From Alitta virens (taxonomy: Eukaryota > Annelida > Polychaeta > Phyllodocida > Nereididae), in contig OW028575.1 in the NCBI GenBank assembly GCA_932294295.1, positions 40,892,753 to 40,956,752 of the forward strand: a stretch of 64,000 nt of DNA, written 5' to 3'. The position numbers and the translations under genes are program-made. The notes below the pieces were generated by a model that was given only the letters and a program-made list of their open reading frames with translations, had not been told where the DNA came from and searched no databases. Below are positions 37,299 through 49,272 of this stretch, one piece after another. The first letter of the stretch is position 1; each line of letters starts with the position of its first letter.

Positions 37299-37700
37299 TC
37301 AATTAAGATATGTAAAGAAAAAAGCTAATTTCTCGCCACTTCACATACTAATTAAGGCACAACTACGTTGTATCTGGGGTTTACAAACTGGTACAATTCA
37401 ATAGCCTGGAAAAGAACTTATTCTACACACAAAAAGGCTGCGCCCAGTATGTGCTTTGGGCATCTGTTTTCCATGTTCCATGCGAGTCCAGACCATATGG
37501 TCCATTGGGCAAACAGTCCATCTGCTGGACACAACAGATGTCCGGCCGATGACTGTGAAAGGCAGTATGCTTGTTTATGCGGACCATTTCCAAGTCATCA
37601 GCAGTCCAAGACTGGGCATATCTTCAGTGACCTTATCGATTGCCTCACTGAAGTGAGAAACCCAATGTTGTGCAGTGGAAGCCACTTATAATTTTGTTAT

Positions 37701-37746
37701 CATCTCATCTCATCTCAATTCATCTCATCTCATCTCATCTCATCTT
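37701..37746 (+). repeat. (CATCT)n microsatellite
   Basis: Tandem CATCT units with one CAATT interruption. Confidence 0.9.
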
Positions 37747-37857
37747 ACAACAAAAAGGGTGCCTTACCACAACTGTTCAGTTACAAGGTATCCTTGCCGA
37801 TATGAATTATTATGTATTATATTCATCATTGTATTATGTGATTGGCAAAATGAATCT

Positions 37858-37859
37858 AT

Positions 37860-37890
<31 letters not shown>

Positions 37891-37897
37891 TATCTTT
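37858..37897 (+). repeat. (TATCT)n microsatellite
   Basis: Six to seven TTATC units. The same pentamer ends LINE fragment A, so this could be a retroposon tail on the plus strand, but no LINE protein is visible upstream. Confidence 0.85.
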
Positions 37898-38136
37898 TGG
37901 GAAGAGTCACATGAGACGTTGAATGGGTGGTACTTTGCACTGGGTGTCTATGCTGAGGCAATTGAAAGACCCTAGGGTAAATGTGTACTATGGTGTTGAC
38001 ACCAGGCATTATTATATCATCATTACGTTTGCCCCTGTCAGCTGATCATATACACTGACAAAATTTCAGACTAAGCCTAGCTGTAATTAGGCAATAAGAC
38101 AATACATATATGTACAATAATTCTACACATGAAGAG

Positions 38137-38732
38137 TCACAGCGAAAATAAACCTATCCTCGGTGGCATTGGTGATTTGCAGTTGCAGTGAATAGCATCT
38201 ATCTGAAATACAAAAAAAGTGTGCTCAAGAGTGCGTAAGACCCTGGGATAGAGTATAAAGTTATGAGATGGATCTTTTTGGTCGAAATCATCTATGTACA
38301 TAGCTGGACTGGGTGTCTGGAGTTTACGATGATCTCCATGGATGTCCTGAATGGCATGCTGGGGGCTAATATTTTCCAATGTGCCATTGTTACGTTTCAG
38401 ACAAAAAAAGATGTAATGGTTTTCGTCCCTCTTCAAAATTACTCCAAAGCCCCATAGAACAGCCCAAATTTATTGCATGGCTGTGTGGAGGCTTTACAAC
38501 ATTCAATCATGCAACGCCTGAAGCAACTTTCCTCATTTCGTCCATGCACCGTATTAATGCCCCCCAAATCGGGGTTTCTTACAAGATGTAGGCGATTTAT
38601 GCCCCATTCGAAGACCAGTCTTTCCAGAATAAGACAGATGTTGTCTTCATTTAGCGCCTGTTGTTGCTCAGTCAAGGGAACTTCAGGGAAGTAAATGATG
38701 GTCCTTTCAAGCAACTGATGGTGCCAAGACAC
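38137..38732 (-). other. Two adjoining open frames, possible decayed coding region, unidentified
   Basis: On the minus strand frames 38732-38439 and 38436-38137 are open almost end to end (97 and 99 codons, different frames, joined near 38437). The second includes MYIDDFDQKDPSHNF and YPRVLRTLEHTFFVF. I recognise no family. Composition is more protein-like than in neighbouring open frames, so an old retroposon or pseudogene fragment is possible. Chance cannot be excluded. Confidence 0.2.
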
Positions 38733-39187
38733 GAAATTATGAATGATATTTCAAGGCTATTTCTTTATCGAAGACGTTAGACAAAAGCCAGTTGCACAAT
38801 ACATCCACAACCTCGTATTCCTAAATTGATACAAATATTATATTAAATAGCAGCAGAAGTCTGGTCATTGATTGGAGATGATGTAATGCCAAAAAGGACT
38901 ATTCAAAACTCTAGTAGTTGGTGTAGTCCGGAGTGATTAAAATGACGCGAATAGCTAAGCGGTCTATTACTTTTTTGGTTTGAAGTAATTTGAGTCATAG
39001 ATTAAAATTCAATTTTATAAAAATTTATGTAATATATATCCTTCATGGTTTACTACAGCTAAAAAATAATGGTATAGGTTTGGATTGCAATCCTTACAAC
39101 AGCAGAACATGGCTGTCAGTGTAACAAACTGACAGACATATACCTCAACCCCACCCCATGCGCCAGAGAGCGACATACTGAGCCAGA

Positions 39188-39328
39188 CTGCCAGTCGTCT
39201 CCTTGTGGGCTCCAGTGGGTCTCATGCCACCATTTAAGGCTGCCATGTCTTTGTGCAGTAAGTGGCATTGATGAAGGTGAGGCATGCAAGGATGTTGTAA
39301 CAAACCTAGTGCAACACGGATATGTCCT
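39188..39328 (+). repeat. 141 bp dispersed direct repeat, copy 2
   Basis: Near-identical partner of 34123-34263, 5.1 kb downstream in the same orientation. Flanks differ, so this looks like a transposed or duplicated unit with sharp edges. Confidence 0.88.
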
Positions 39329-40699
39329 GCTCTTGGTATATTTCCTGCTGTGGCCAATTAAATATAACAATACCAACCATTTTGCATGCTTACAATAGCT
39401 GAATTCAAACAGTAAAGCCCAAAGCTCAGATCTCTGTTTGACGTTCCAGATGTATAATTTTATAACTCTCCCTGGTTTTCATTTTGTATTATTTTTACTG
39501 TAAAGTCATTATTATAATTTACATATAATATATTTATGTTTATACATTTTGTTATATGCAGTGGCAGCAAATTTCATGTTTTTTATAACAATAAAGAGCA
39601 TCATTATTGTTACCGTTATCCAGATGTTTGCATCAGAAAAAAATAAAAAAATAAAAATAGTTCAGTGGTGACCATGTTATTTATGGCCTTCAATCCTAAA
39701 AGTACAGTCGCTACATCTTATACCTTTGGGAAATTTTGCCCATCACTTGCCATCACACTTTCTACAAATAGTGGAGCAAACTTCAAAGCAGTAGCAGGAT
39801 ATTAGCTGCCCCTCTTCCATTTACCCCGCAACCCTTTAAACAAAGCTTAGCTTAGCCTTTCTGGTAAGGTGGAGCAGGCAAGCAGAGGTGGGCCATGTAA
39901 CACTAATTGGATTTGCTTTGCCCTGAGCGCATGTCACTACGAGATGCCATTGATGTCCCTGGCCAAGCCTGGCACGCCACTCTCCACTATGTCAGCATTT
40001 TATCTGCATTAGCCTGCTATTTTTGTCTCATGTTAAATTGCAAAGATTCAGCAGCACATCTTTATTCTTTGCAATATTTGTTTATGAAATATATTTACAT
40101 TGATGCCAGACAAGCATACTGCCTTTCAATGGGACCTACCACACAATCGAAAGGTGTTAGGCTATTCTTATGGACTGAAACTGAAACTTGAGTGCATAGT
40201 GTGCCAATCATGTAGAAAAGACAGAATAAACTCAACATTGGAATTGTTCCAGACATCTTATAATTTGCCATTCAGCACTTGCCCAACACACAGGCTGCTG
40301 TGCACATCATACAAAAAAGATTGTATGAGGAGTAAGAGGGCAAGTAGACTGACTGTAGCCCGGAATGCTTCTGATGGTTTTCTGGTTTAGTGGCGATATC
40401 CCATCAGCATCCGCGTGGCATGATATGGGGGAGGCAGGCAACGCCAGCCTGGAATTCCTCTTACGTAATAAATGTGCATAGTATCATTTGACCTTCGCAT
40501 AAATCTGGCCAGCCACAGAAGGGAGGCCTGTCATTAAGACCTGTCTGTGAAGTTTCGTCTGTCGTGATTGCTCCAATAAAAATTTCATCTGGTATGGCTG
40601 CTTGCTTTTTTATGGCAACGCAGAAGACACAACAAACTCAAGAAACAATTGAGGCAGCTGCAGCAGTCATGCCTTGGCCCGTAATGGGAGCCTAGTGCA
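39329..40699. other. Non-coding sequence
   Basis: 39575-39605 (TTTTTTATAACAATAAAGAGC then ATTATTG) resembles a LINE 3' terminus, but nothing upstream confirms it. No other feature. Confidence 0.3.
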
Positions 40700-40888
40700 A
40701 GAAACCAACCCAAGAAGAAGAAGGAAAGAAGAAGGAAAAGAAGGAGGAAAAGAAAAAGGAAAAGAAGAAGGAAAATAAGAAGGAAATAGAAGGAAAAGAA
40801 GAAGGAAAATAGAAGGAAAAGAAGAAGGCGAAGAAGGCGAAGAAGACGAAGACAAAGAAGACGAAGAAGAAGAAGATGAAGAAGAATT
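40700..40888 (+). repeat. Purine-rich (GAAGAAGGAAAA)n tract
   Basis: About 190 bases of pure purine with GAA, GGAAAA and GAAGAC units. It may form triplex DNA. Open frames across it are artefacts. Confidence 0.95.
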
Positions 40889-41097
40889 CCCTATACAAGA
40901 ACCTAATCACTAACGTACGCTATTTCGTTGATAAACACTTAATTAAAGTATTTTTGCTGAGTATTGAAGACATTTCTCTGAGTATTTTCCTGTCTGACTG
41001 GACTAATTACATCAAAACATGGAGTCTCTAGTGACTCCATGATCAAAACGTCTTGTAATCATATTAACAATAATAGGAGCCTAGTGCAAAAACCAAC

Positions 41098-41150
41098 CCA
41101 GGAAGAAGAAGAAGAAGGAAAAGAAGAAGAAGAAAGAGAAAAAGAAGATA
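41098..41150 (+). repeat. (GAA)n purine tract
   Basis: A second, shorter purine tract. Both it and the 40.7 kb tract are preceded by GGGAGCCTAGTGCAAGAAACC / AGGAGCCTAGTGCAAAAACC, so the flank is duplicated along with the tract. Confidence 0.9.
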
Positions 41151-41743
41151 GCATGATACACAAGTCTGAGATTAACGATGCATCTTATTCCTGTATTATT
41201 GCGAAACATGAAGACATTTCCCTGAGTATTTTCCTGTCTGACAGGACTTATGATATCAAGACATCTTGTAATCAGATTAACAATAAGGTTCTCACAATGC
41301 GTGGCCTACAAAGTATTGGTTACTTTTTCACTGTAGCTTCACTGGTATAAGTTCTGTCATATCAAGCTGACTATCAGAGTTACATGCCAACTTTTTAGAC
41401 TTTGATCATCTATTATAAACATCTTTGGTGTATGACAAGGAAAGACTGTAGGTCCTCTGATGCCAAAGCACACAGCCAGTTCTAATGAAGGGTTCTTTGA
41501 GGATGTAGCAGAGTCAACATTGCTCCCTTTCATGGTGTCTTTCTTTTGAAGGCATTCATGTTTTTGCCTTTGACAGACATTTTTCTGTGATGGTTTGATG
41601 TGCACTGAGGTTACCAAGTGCACTATACTGTCTACCATGATGGTATCTGGGCTTTCCATTTAGGGATGTGACGGTGGCATATACATATGAGGTCACTCAC
41701 TCAGTGAAAACCCTTATTTATCTGTCTAATTAAGTCTTTCAAG

Positions 41744-41906
41744 GATGGTGGTGGTGGTGGATTAGGGCTTTACGTCCTGTATTTCTGACCTTGGCAAAGA
41801 TGAAGGATGAAACAGCCATCAAACATAGGCTCAACCGGGAATTGATCCCGGGACCCAGTGGTTGGAAGCCCAGTGCGCTACCACTGAGCTAGGCCCCCAC
41901 CCCTTT
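41744..41906 (-). mobile_element. tRNA-derived SINE, copy 7 (internally deleted)
   Basis: Inverted copy with tail (GGT)n. About 35 bases of the body (the GGCAGAGACCATGGCAATGAG part) are missing; head, A box and B box remain. The duplication TCTTTCAAG lies at 41735-41743 and 41907-41915. Confidence 0.93.
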
Positions 41907-42569
41907 TCTTTCAAGACCACTGGTGTCACGAAGAGCATACAACATATATGCCAACCTACCCTCTGTTGGTAACCTCTGTCTTTCCTTATCTAACATTTTT
42001 ATCTATCCTATTTGGTGTTCAAATGAAGTTCCAAGACGCTTGAAGCATCATTAAGAAAATCAATTTGGTTGAGAAAAGTTCATGATTCTGGTATAAATAT
42101 CAGAATCAGATACACTGGCATGGTCCATGCACACCAGACAGGGTGTCCACTGTACTGATCAACCATAAAGCAATCTATTGGGGTCTAAGGCATAACTGAC
42201 TGTTCAATGGACAACGTCGACTCCAATTGCAGCTGGAGTGACACGAGGGACACATTGAGGCAGACCACGGAGGCAGACTAAGCAGACAAGGGCAGCCTTT
42301 CCAAGAATTAGTCAGGACAGCATATGATTAGAACCATGGAGGTCAGGTCGAATGGGACCAACTTCAAACAACCTGTTGAGACTGTTATGGAGTCACATCA
42401 AGCCAAATTTAGCCCATAGAACATCTCGTTTCTTGTTTAGCTTAAGCTTTAGTTGTTCTGGAAGTAGGCTACTGGTGTATATACACTATTTACACTATAT
42501 GCATTGATATAACTAGTCTAAGAGCGAGTGTGGTCTGTGATTCTACCAACCATACTTTAGCACCAGGCC

Positions 42570-42762
42570 GGGTGGGGGCCTAGCTGAGTGGTAGCGCGCT
42601 GGGCTTTCAACCACTGAGTCCTGGGTTCAACGCCCGGTCGAGCCTAAGTTGGATGGCTGTTTCATCCTTCATCTCATTGCCATGGTCCCTGCCTGTCCTA
42701 ATTAGCCCATCAGGTACAGAAATACAGGATGTAAAGCCATACTCCACCTACCCACCATCATC
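42570..42762 (+). mobile_element. tRNA-derived SINE, copy 8
   Basis: Full-length copy whose B box is mutated to GGTTCAACGCC. It is flanked by a perfect 11 bp duplication AGCACCAGGCC at 42559-42569 and 42763-42773. Confidence 0.94.
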
Positions 42763-42773
42763 AGCACCAGGCC

Positions 42774-44940
42774 TGGTAACTTCGCTGTATTGAGTTGCCT
42801 TGTATGGGTAGGATTGTCTATCCCTCAGTGTCCGATCTTTCTCTGAGACATTTTCCTTCTGTCCGACAAAGCAATGACATGAAATCCCAACCTGCCTTGT
42901 CACAGAGGTGCCATGTGACCTTGTGGTATTGATAAATTCACAGCACTTTGATAAAAGACAGACATGACACATCTATTCCAGCTGTTCTGTCGTTGGGCCA
43001 AATGAGGCAAACTTAGATTTCAGATGATTCTGCTGCAAATAATCAATGCCTGAACCCTGATATTACTGGTGATGCAGTGACATAAAGCAGCCCCAAAACC
43101 AACCCAATAGATATGATGGTGTGAGGCATGGAAGCCTGACCTATAGCCGTCCCCAGAGTCCTCAGTGATTTGTGGATTTGGGCAGGATATTAAGATCGTG
43201 ATGCTCTCACAGGGGGACCTGGATATGCTAAGTACACTGCAAAATCTCCATAAACACCAGACCGGGGTCAGGCTGTGCAGTTTCTGCAGTTTATTGCTCT
43301 GGGTCAGATGATATGTGCATGCAGAACTGCTGCCTACTACTGCTGTGACATCAGGTGACCAATTGGTAGAAAGCAGCTAGAAAAGAAGAGAATTAATGCA
43401 ATAGATAATGGGATGAGACATAAAAGCCAGTATGATGCATAAAATATTAATGTGGTATGATACCAAATGAAATGCAAGTGATTGTGTGAAATAATCCCTA
43501 TTGTGACAAACATGGCAGTGTGAAACAACATAGTGTTACAAACAAGTCATGTTGTGACAAACGTAAAATAGTGTGACAAACCTGGCCAAATGTGACAATC
43601 ATCACAAAGAATGTGCAAAAAAAAAAAGCATTGAGAAACAGAAAAGTAGTTATATGAGCCTTAAAATGTTCTAACATAGCTGCTGATGGAAGTGTAAAAA
43701 TCAATCTCCAATTTCCTAAAAAAAAACAAGTGATATTTGCAGTGTACTTGGCATATCCAGGGTGATTAAGGCAATTAATTTGACTTAAATCTAACCAAGC
43801 ATAGGATGAGTAAGCACTTAAGGGGTAAGTAAAACTCAACCTTAGGTTCATGGTAAACAGGTTAATATCCCCTGACACCATATCTGTTATGCAACTTCCA
43901 TAGGCGTGCACATGGACCATTGACATCCAGTTATGATATTTGTATTGCAATCATTTTATGACGTCTTGCGTGTAATTGTGTTACGCCTAATGGATAATAG
44001 CACCCAGATGCATCAAGCGAGTTATCTCAGCAGCAGAACGACAATAAGCCAGAAATCTGGATTCAGGAAGGCAGCAAGGAGATTAAGATCGTAAAACATG
44101 TTGCCTGTGAAATAATTGACTTAACTGCTATCCAGGCTCTTTGCTAATAGCATCAAAGAGTGATTTACTTTAAGATTTAAAATCAAACGGCTCCACAAAT
44201 AGAATTCGTTATGGTATGGAGAGACTAGGGACTCAATGCTGTGGTCGTGTGGGAAATTTTGAAAATGGGATTATCGCAATCAAAAATGCTTAGGTGGTTA
44301 AAAAGAGAGAGAGAGTTACTAAAGGACCATCTCATGATAAGTATTCCAAAAGCCCATAATAAATTTTTTTTTAAATAAACATCACATTGATCATAAGAGC
44401 GCATAATACATATATATATTATATTTATTTCATACACAGGTACAGAAGTAGGTGCCAAATTAAATTTGAAAAGGGGTAAATCAGGGCGTTTCCCTTTGAG
44501 TAATATTTATTCCCACATCATGAATCCTTTAAAGTTGCCACAGCAGCAATTTATAACTTAAAATCATGAATAATAAAAACTAATTTTAATGCAACTAATC
44601 CGCGAATATTGATGAGGCAAATTAAAATCCTTTTTAAATGTTTTAATTATGACGGACTTATCTCTTCAGCCATAAAGTGTCTGTTGACGCTTTTTGCTTG
44701 TGCCTGAACAGGCCACAATAGATGTGGTTAAAGATAGGGCAGCCTCCCATTTTTATTAATTAAACCGAGCATAATTTGCAATTACATCATGCCAAGGGGA
44801 ATCCCCGGTATAATAAATCAGTGAATTCCCCTTAAGGCTTAAATTTTACTCGAGCTGAGAAGGAAAAGCTTGTCTGGAGAAGAGCACTAGGGATTATAGT
44901 CTTAATCTAATGCAACAGCCATGTATTAGTGCCTCTTCCT
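42774..44940. other. Non-coding sequence
   Basis: No supported feature. The 150-codon open frame at 43498-43950 (minus) shows no known domain, and its hydrophobic runs come from A/T-rich DNA. Confidence 0.35.
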
Positions 44941-45118
44941 TCTGATTATTAGATTACTAACTAAAGTTGTATCTCTCGTTGTGAAGCAACAATTACATTT
45001 GACAAAATGGACATAAATAACGCCCACTGTATTCTGATTATTAGATTACACAACTAAAGTTGTATCTCTCGTTGTGAAGCAACAATTACGAAATGGACAT
45101 AAATAACGCCAACTGTAT
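44941..45118 (+). repeat. Tandem duplication, period about 92 bp
   Basis: TCTGATTATTAGATTAC at 44941 and 45033 starts two copies that share TCTCGTTGTGAAGCAACAA and GGACATAAATAACGCC. They differ by two small indels and one or two substitutions. Confidence 0.93.
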
Positions 45119-45587
45119 TTGTCAATTCTTTTTTCTGTTGACGGAGTGAGAATTATTAAACATTCTTCCATACATCAGTTTATCATACACCAGGCAAGTG
45201 ACCTATCCGCAGAGTGCTTGGTACCAGATTTGCCATAAGCCCCTCTTGCTCTATCGTGATAGACCTGACCTTCCGTGTAATCCTGGTGGCACCTGAGTTT
45301 TTATGTCGTATATATTTCTTTTTATTATCCATACGTTATGCACTCCAAATCCTTTATATCTGCGCTCATTGCGTGCCTGGACACCAGTTGGTTTCAAATC
45401 CCCTATATTCTGCCATTCTGTGCAGAACTTCAGGCTTGCTGGTGTCATTAGACCAAAGCTGCCTCTACTAAAAAGTGAAATTAGAACTATGTGTGTCCTC
45501 AAGGCATTGTAACTGGCACATGCAAAGGAAGCAGTTGTGATTGTTAGCAAAGAAACCCAAAAAGGCAGTAGCTACTTTGATAGATAG

Positions 45588-45975
45588 TTTGGAGCGAAAT
45601 TATGGAATAATATTCCTGTTGCAACCATGAGTAGTCCCTCCCTCAACACCTTCAAATCGGCCATTCAAAAATGGCTCTTAAGTTGTGATGATAATACCAT
45701 CAAGTAGATTAAAACAGAACCAGTATTTTGTTATTATTTTTCAGCATACTCTGGACAAGTCTTCTTCAAAAGATCAACTGAAGAAGAACTTAATCTTATG
45801 GACTGTTTCAATTTTGTTTTTATTATCATTATGATCATTTTTCTTTTTTGCATTTCATTTATATTATTATTAATAAGTCGTACAGAAGTATTTTGCTTAG
45901 AATAACAGATGTTTCTATAGTGCAAACTGTTTTTCTGATTGAATTCGACTTTAAATAAACTATACATACATACAT
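45588..45975 (+). mobile_element. LINE fragment C (CR1/L2-like 3' end with tail)
   Basis: The frame 45588-45707 reads FGAKLWNNIPVATM, then SLNTFKSAIQKWLLS and a TAG stop, which is the usual C-terminal block of CR1/L2-type reverse transcriptases. A TAG lies directly upstream in frame, so the fragment is broken. About 250 bases of AT-rich 3' UTR carry AATAAA (45954-45959), and the element ends in (CATA)n. It lacks the Cys block of fragments A and B, so it is a different subfamily. Confidence 0.8.
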
Positions 45976-46247
45976 ACTTATTACAATATATTCTCAGATC
46001 AGCTGATGTAAATATACTTAAGAGGCGAATGAATCTGCATGATGTGAGATATTGTTACTTTTTCTTACATTATTTGGTGTCTTATGATGGTAGTGTGTGT
46101 TGCAAAAAACCATGATAATGCATTGAATTCTTACACGGTTAGGAATACAACAATAACTTGACAAAGAAGGACTAATCAACCAACCATATGATGGGATTTC
46201 TGACTGAGGAAGGAAAAAATATGTCACCAAAGAAATTTCAAATTCTT

Positions 46248-46259
46248 TGCGCATGCGCC
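46248..46259. promoter_or_regulatory. NRF1-type palindromic motif
   Basis: TGCGCATGCGCC fits the NRF1 consensus YGCGCAYGCGCR except at the last position. It is isolated in AT-rich surroundings and no exon is recognised beside it, so its function is doubtful. Confidence 0.35.
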
Positions 46260-46589
46260 AAAGGATGTACTTCTGTCATCAGAGTTGACAATGTCATGTG
46301 TCAGAAATCGATTCGGTGTTTTTCATGATTTCCAAGTTGAATGATTAGCTTTGGCACAGCTACAAGGAATCTACAATTAGCATGTTCAGAGTAACATTTT
46401 TGGCTCAGAGAGAGAGGAAACCCTTAGTTTTTTTGTAAGCAGAGCCCACTCTCAGATCCAATGTTATCGCTGGGGGCATGTTTGAGTTTTGCAGTGGCAT
46501 AATTTATTAATTGGATGAAGAAAGAATCAAAATTATGGGAGTTGTCGTTAATTTAATTTGTTTGATTTGATTGAAATTTCACTATTCTA

Positions 46590-46728
46590 CATGGCCAAAT
46601 GTGCCACGTGCCTTTTCCATGCGTTTGGATAAACGCATGGAAAACGCATGGTTTTCACCTCATTATAATTAGCTAAAAACCATGCGTTTATCCTTCTCAT
46701 GAAAAAGCATGTGGCACATTTGGCCATG
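46590..46728. mobile_element. Fold-back MITE, family CATGGCC, copy 6
   Basis: A 139 bp copy with both arms and the loop, and TA at each end. It differs from copy 5 by scattered substitutions such as CACGTGCC and AAAAAGCATGTGG. Confidence 0.9.
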
Positions 46729-49272
46729 TACACTATTCGAGTTTTTAGAGATTGACACAATATTGGACAAAAAAATTGTTATACAAAATCATCGTGACCT
46801 TGGGATGACTGACTTCAATAACGTCCCTTTAAAAGTAGTGGAACCCCCAGCTTCATAACCTCGAGAAGTGATCCTTAAATTTGGTGGGGTGAAAACACTC
46901 TTTCGGAACTGACAGGGTCAGGCCAAAGCATTCTAAGGTTTTTTGTCAGCAGGCTATGCCTTAATAGTCTGGATGACCTTGGGGGAGGCTGCGTCCTTGA
47001 GGAATGCGATGTATGGGCCAATGGGTCAGTGTTGAGCAGTCGGGGGATTGGAGGGGTTTCCTGCACTGTGAGTCAATCGTTGTATTGCATGTCCCAATGG
47101 TCCAAAGCACACACCGCCATTGGGCCATCTCAGGAGCACACTGGGCCAACTAGATGAATGAATGGGCCAATACATATCAGGCGCTGGCGCTCCACTGCGT
47201 TTCATCTGATATGTCAGCCAGAGGACGTTCAATTCCAACTGCTTGCATGACGCTTGCAGTTTGACTTCCAGAGTTCCAAACTCAGCTTCATCGAGTGAGC
47301 AAATTGGTTGAGTGGTTGGGCTCATTGCTTTCTCAAACTGTCTACAAATTGGAATGCTGATTTTTCTTCCTTCATACAACCCTTCACATAATCACATAAT
47401 TAAAAGGAGAAACATCAGTAAATTTGTTTTGTAATAAGTCTGTTTCATTTGATAAAGAAGAGGAACCCCATATCTCACAATGTCCCAATGGCAAACATAG
47501 AGAAGCTGGCGAGGGATAGATAGCTGGATGTCCTGGTTCGTGATGGTTAGAATGTGGAGAGCAATTGGTGCTTGAAATACCCGGTTGTTGCTCTTGCCTC
47601 TTTGAAGGTCGTGCTAATATTGCAGGGCAAACAGTAACGCCCAGCTCATCCCAAGCCACCAAGAAATACGCGACTTATTAAACATAACACATCAGAGGGG
47701 CTCATCTGACCACGTGACCTCTTGCCAAGGAAGATGCTGGCCGTCTCGGAGGCCATCTTGGCAGTCATCTTGGGGTCAGGAGAAGGTCATGCATAGGTCA
47801 CTAGATGTCAGTCAGTGGGGTGGAATGTGATGACAAGAGTTCTGATTTGGTAGGAAGTGGGAGACTGAAGGTTATCCTGTACATGGTTATTTAAATCTCA
47901 AATGACGTCAAGAGAGAACATATTGCAGTTTATCTGGAGAAACAGACTCGTTTTAGCAACCAATATCAGTTCTATCCTTTTTACCAAATAACCTTAAAAC
48001 CATAGCTGCGAACCACGAATGACATTTTCCACTCACAGTTCCATGCCCATGTCCAGGAGTTGGGTGACAGCACTGACAGGTGATACATCTGCAACTACAG
48101 CCTTCAAGCAAGGGTTGGGAAGCCTGGCTCGGTCATGCCATCAGCTTCTCTGAAATAGTTACTCGCACTAAAAGCTGGGTTTAGTGGCTTAGCCACTTAG
48201 GCACTTAGTACTGCCAATAACTCCCCTCTTTTGCATTCATCTGTAAATCGTGGGTTACTCATTATAATATAGCCAAAAAAAACCTGATCCGAGGCTAAAA
48301 GGAGATTCTTACTGCTATAATCAAAGAACATGCCCTGTCTATTTCTATTTCATTTATCTGCAGCTGGAATCCAATCTCGCAGATACATTGTTATTACAAC
48401 CAAAAACTGTATATCCTACCATATGCTATTGTAAATAAAGGATACATAGACTGGGTTGATACTGAATTGTACAATTACATTTCACTCTATCAGTGAGGTG
48501 GATTTGATAATGACGTAAAATACAATATAGCACAGGATACAGTTGGGTAAAACAATGGTCGGATGTTATGGTCTTAATAGTGAGGGGATGTTAAATCGGG
48601 ATTCCACTGTAGCTCATTTTACATCGTAAGGCATCATGAGATCTAGACACGGGCTCTTTCTGTCCTCAAAGCTGCACTTGCAGCTGCAGTGGTGAAATAC
48701 CCAACTTAAAAGAACTTACGAGGGTGCACTCCCGTTTGCGTGATGAACTCTGAAGTATTGATCAAGGTCTGAGAGACAAATTTTTGTCCTTAGAAGAGAA
48801 GAAATGAAATGGAAAGACTTTGGGAGTAGACACTGAGAGATGGCATTCGTTTGTGAGACTCGATTTGCAACGAGGCCTTGATTCTGAATTTACTGTTAAT
48901 TAGCAAGTGTAATTGGAGCGTGAATTTGCATCTTGTTCTCCCAGAACCTTCATGGGAAGAAATGGAAAATTTCTCCTTCGTGATTCTGTTCTGATTGCGT
49001 TTCTTTGTGCTCCCAAAGATGTGATTATTTGTCATGCTTGGGGTTTGGAATGATTGTATTTAAATTACATCAAATACACGAAAGCAGCAAATTACAACTG
49101 AATTGTTGGTTTATAAATTCTAACCTCATTCCAGTACCTCGTTCGTATTATTTTAATAGTCAAGAAATAAGGGTGCAGAGGGCCATCGTTTTGGCTGGAT
49201 GATGTGCGAAACAGTATACAGTCCTATCTTATGTACTCTTTTGCAAGTTACTTGAGATATACTAATACTTAC
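46729..49272. other. Non-coding sequence
   Basis: No exon identified. Two adjacent CATCTTGG words (about 47753-47772) are YY1-like. Open frames at 46875-47379 (minus) match no family. Confidence 0.35.

Noticed and set aside
40667..40910. Phe/Ser-rich and Phe-rich frames
   Set aside because: Translation of the GAAGGAAAA tract.
43498..43950. 150-codon minus-strand frame as a membrane protein
   Set aside because: Hydrophobic runs come from A/T-rich DNA; no family resemblance or gene context.
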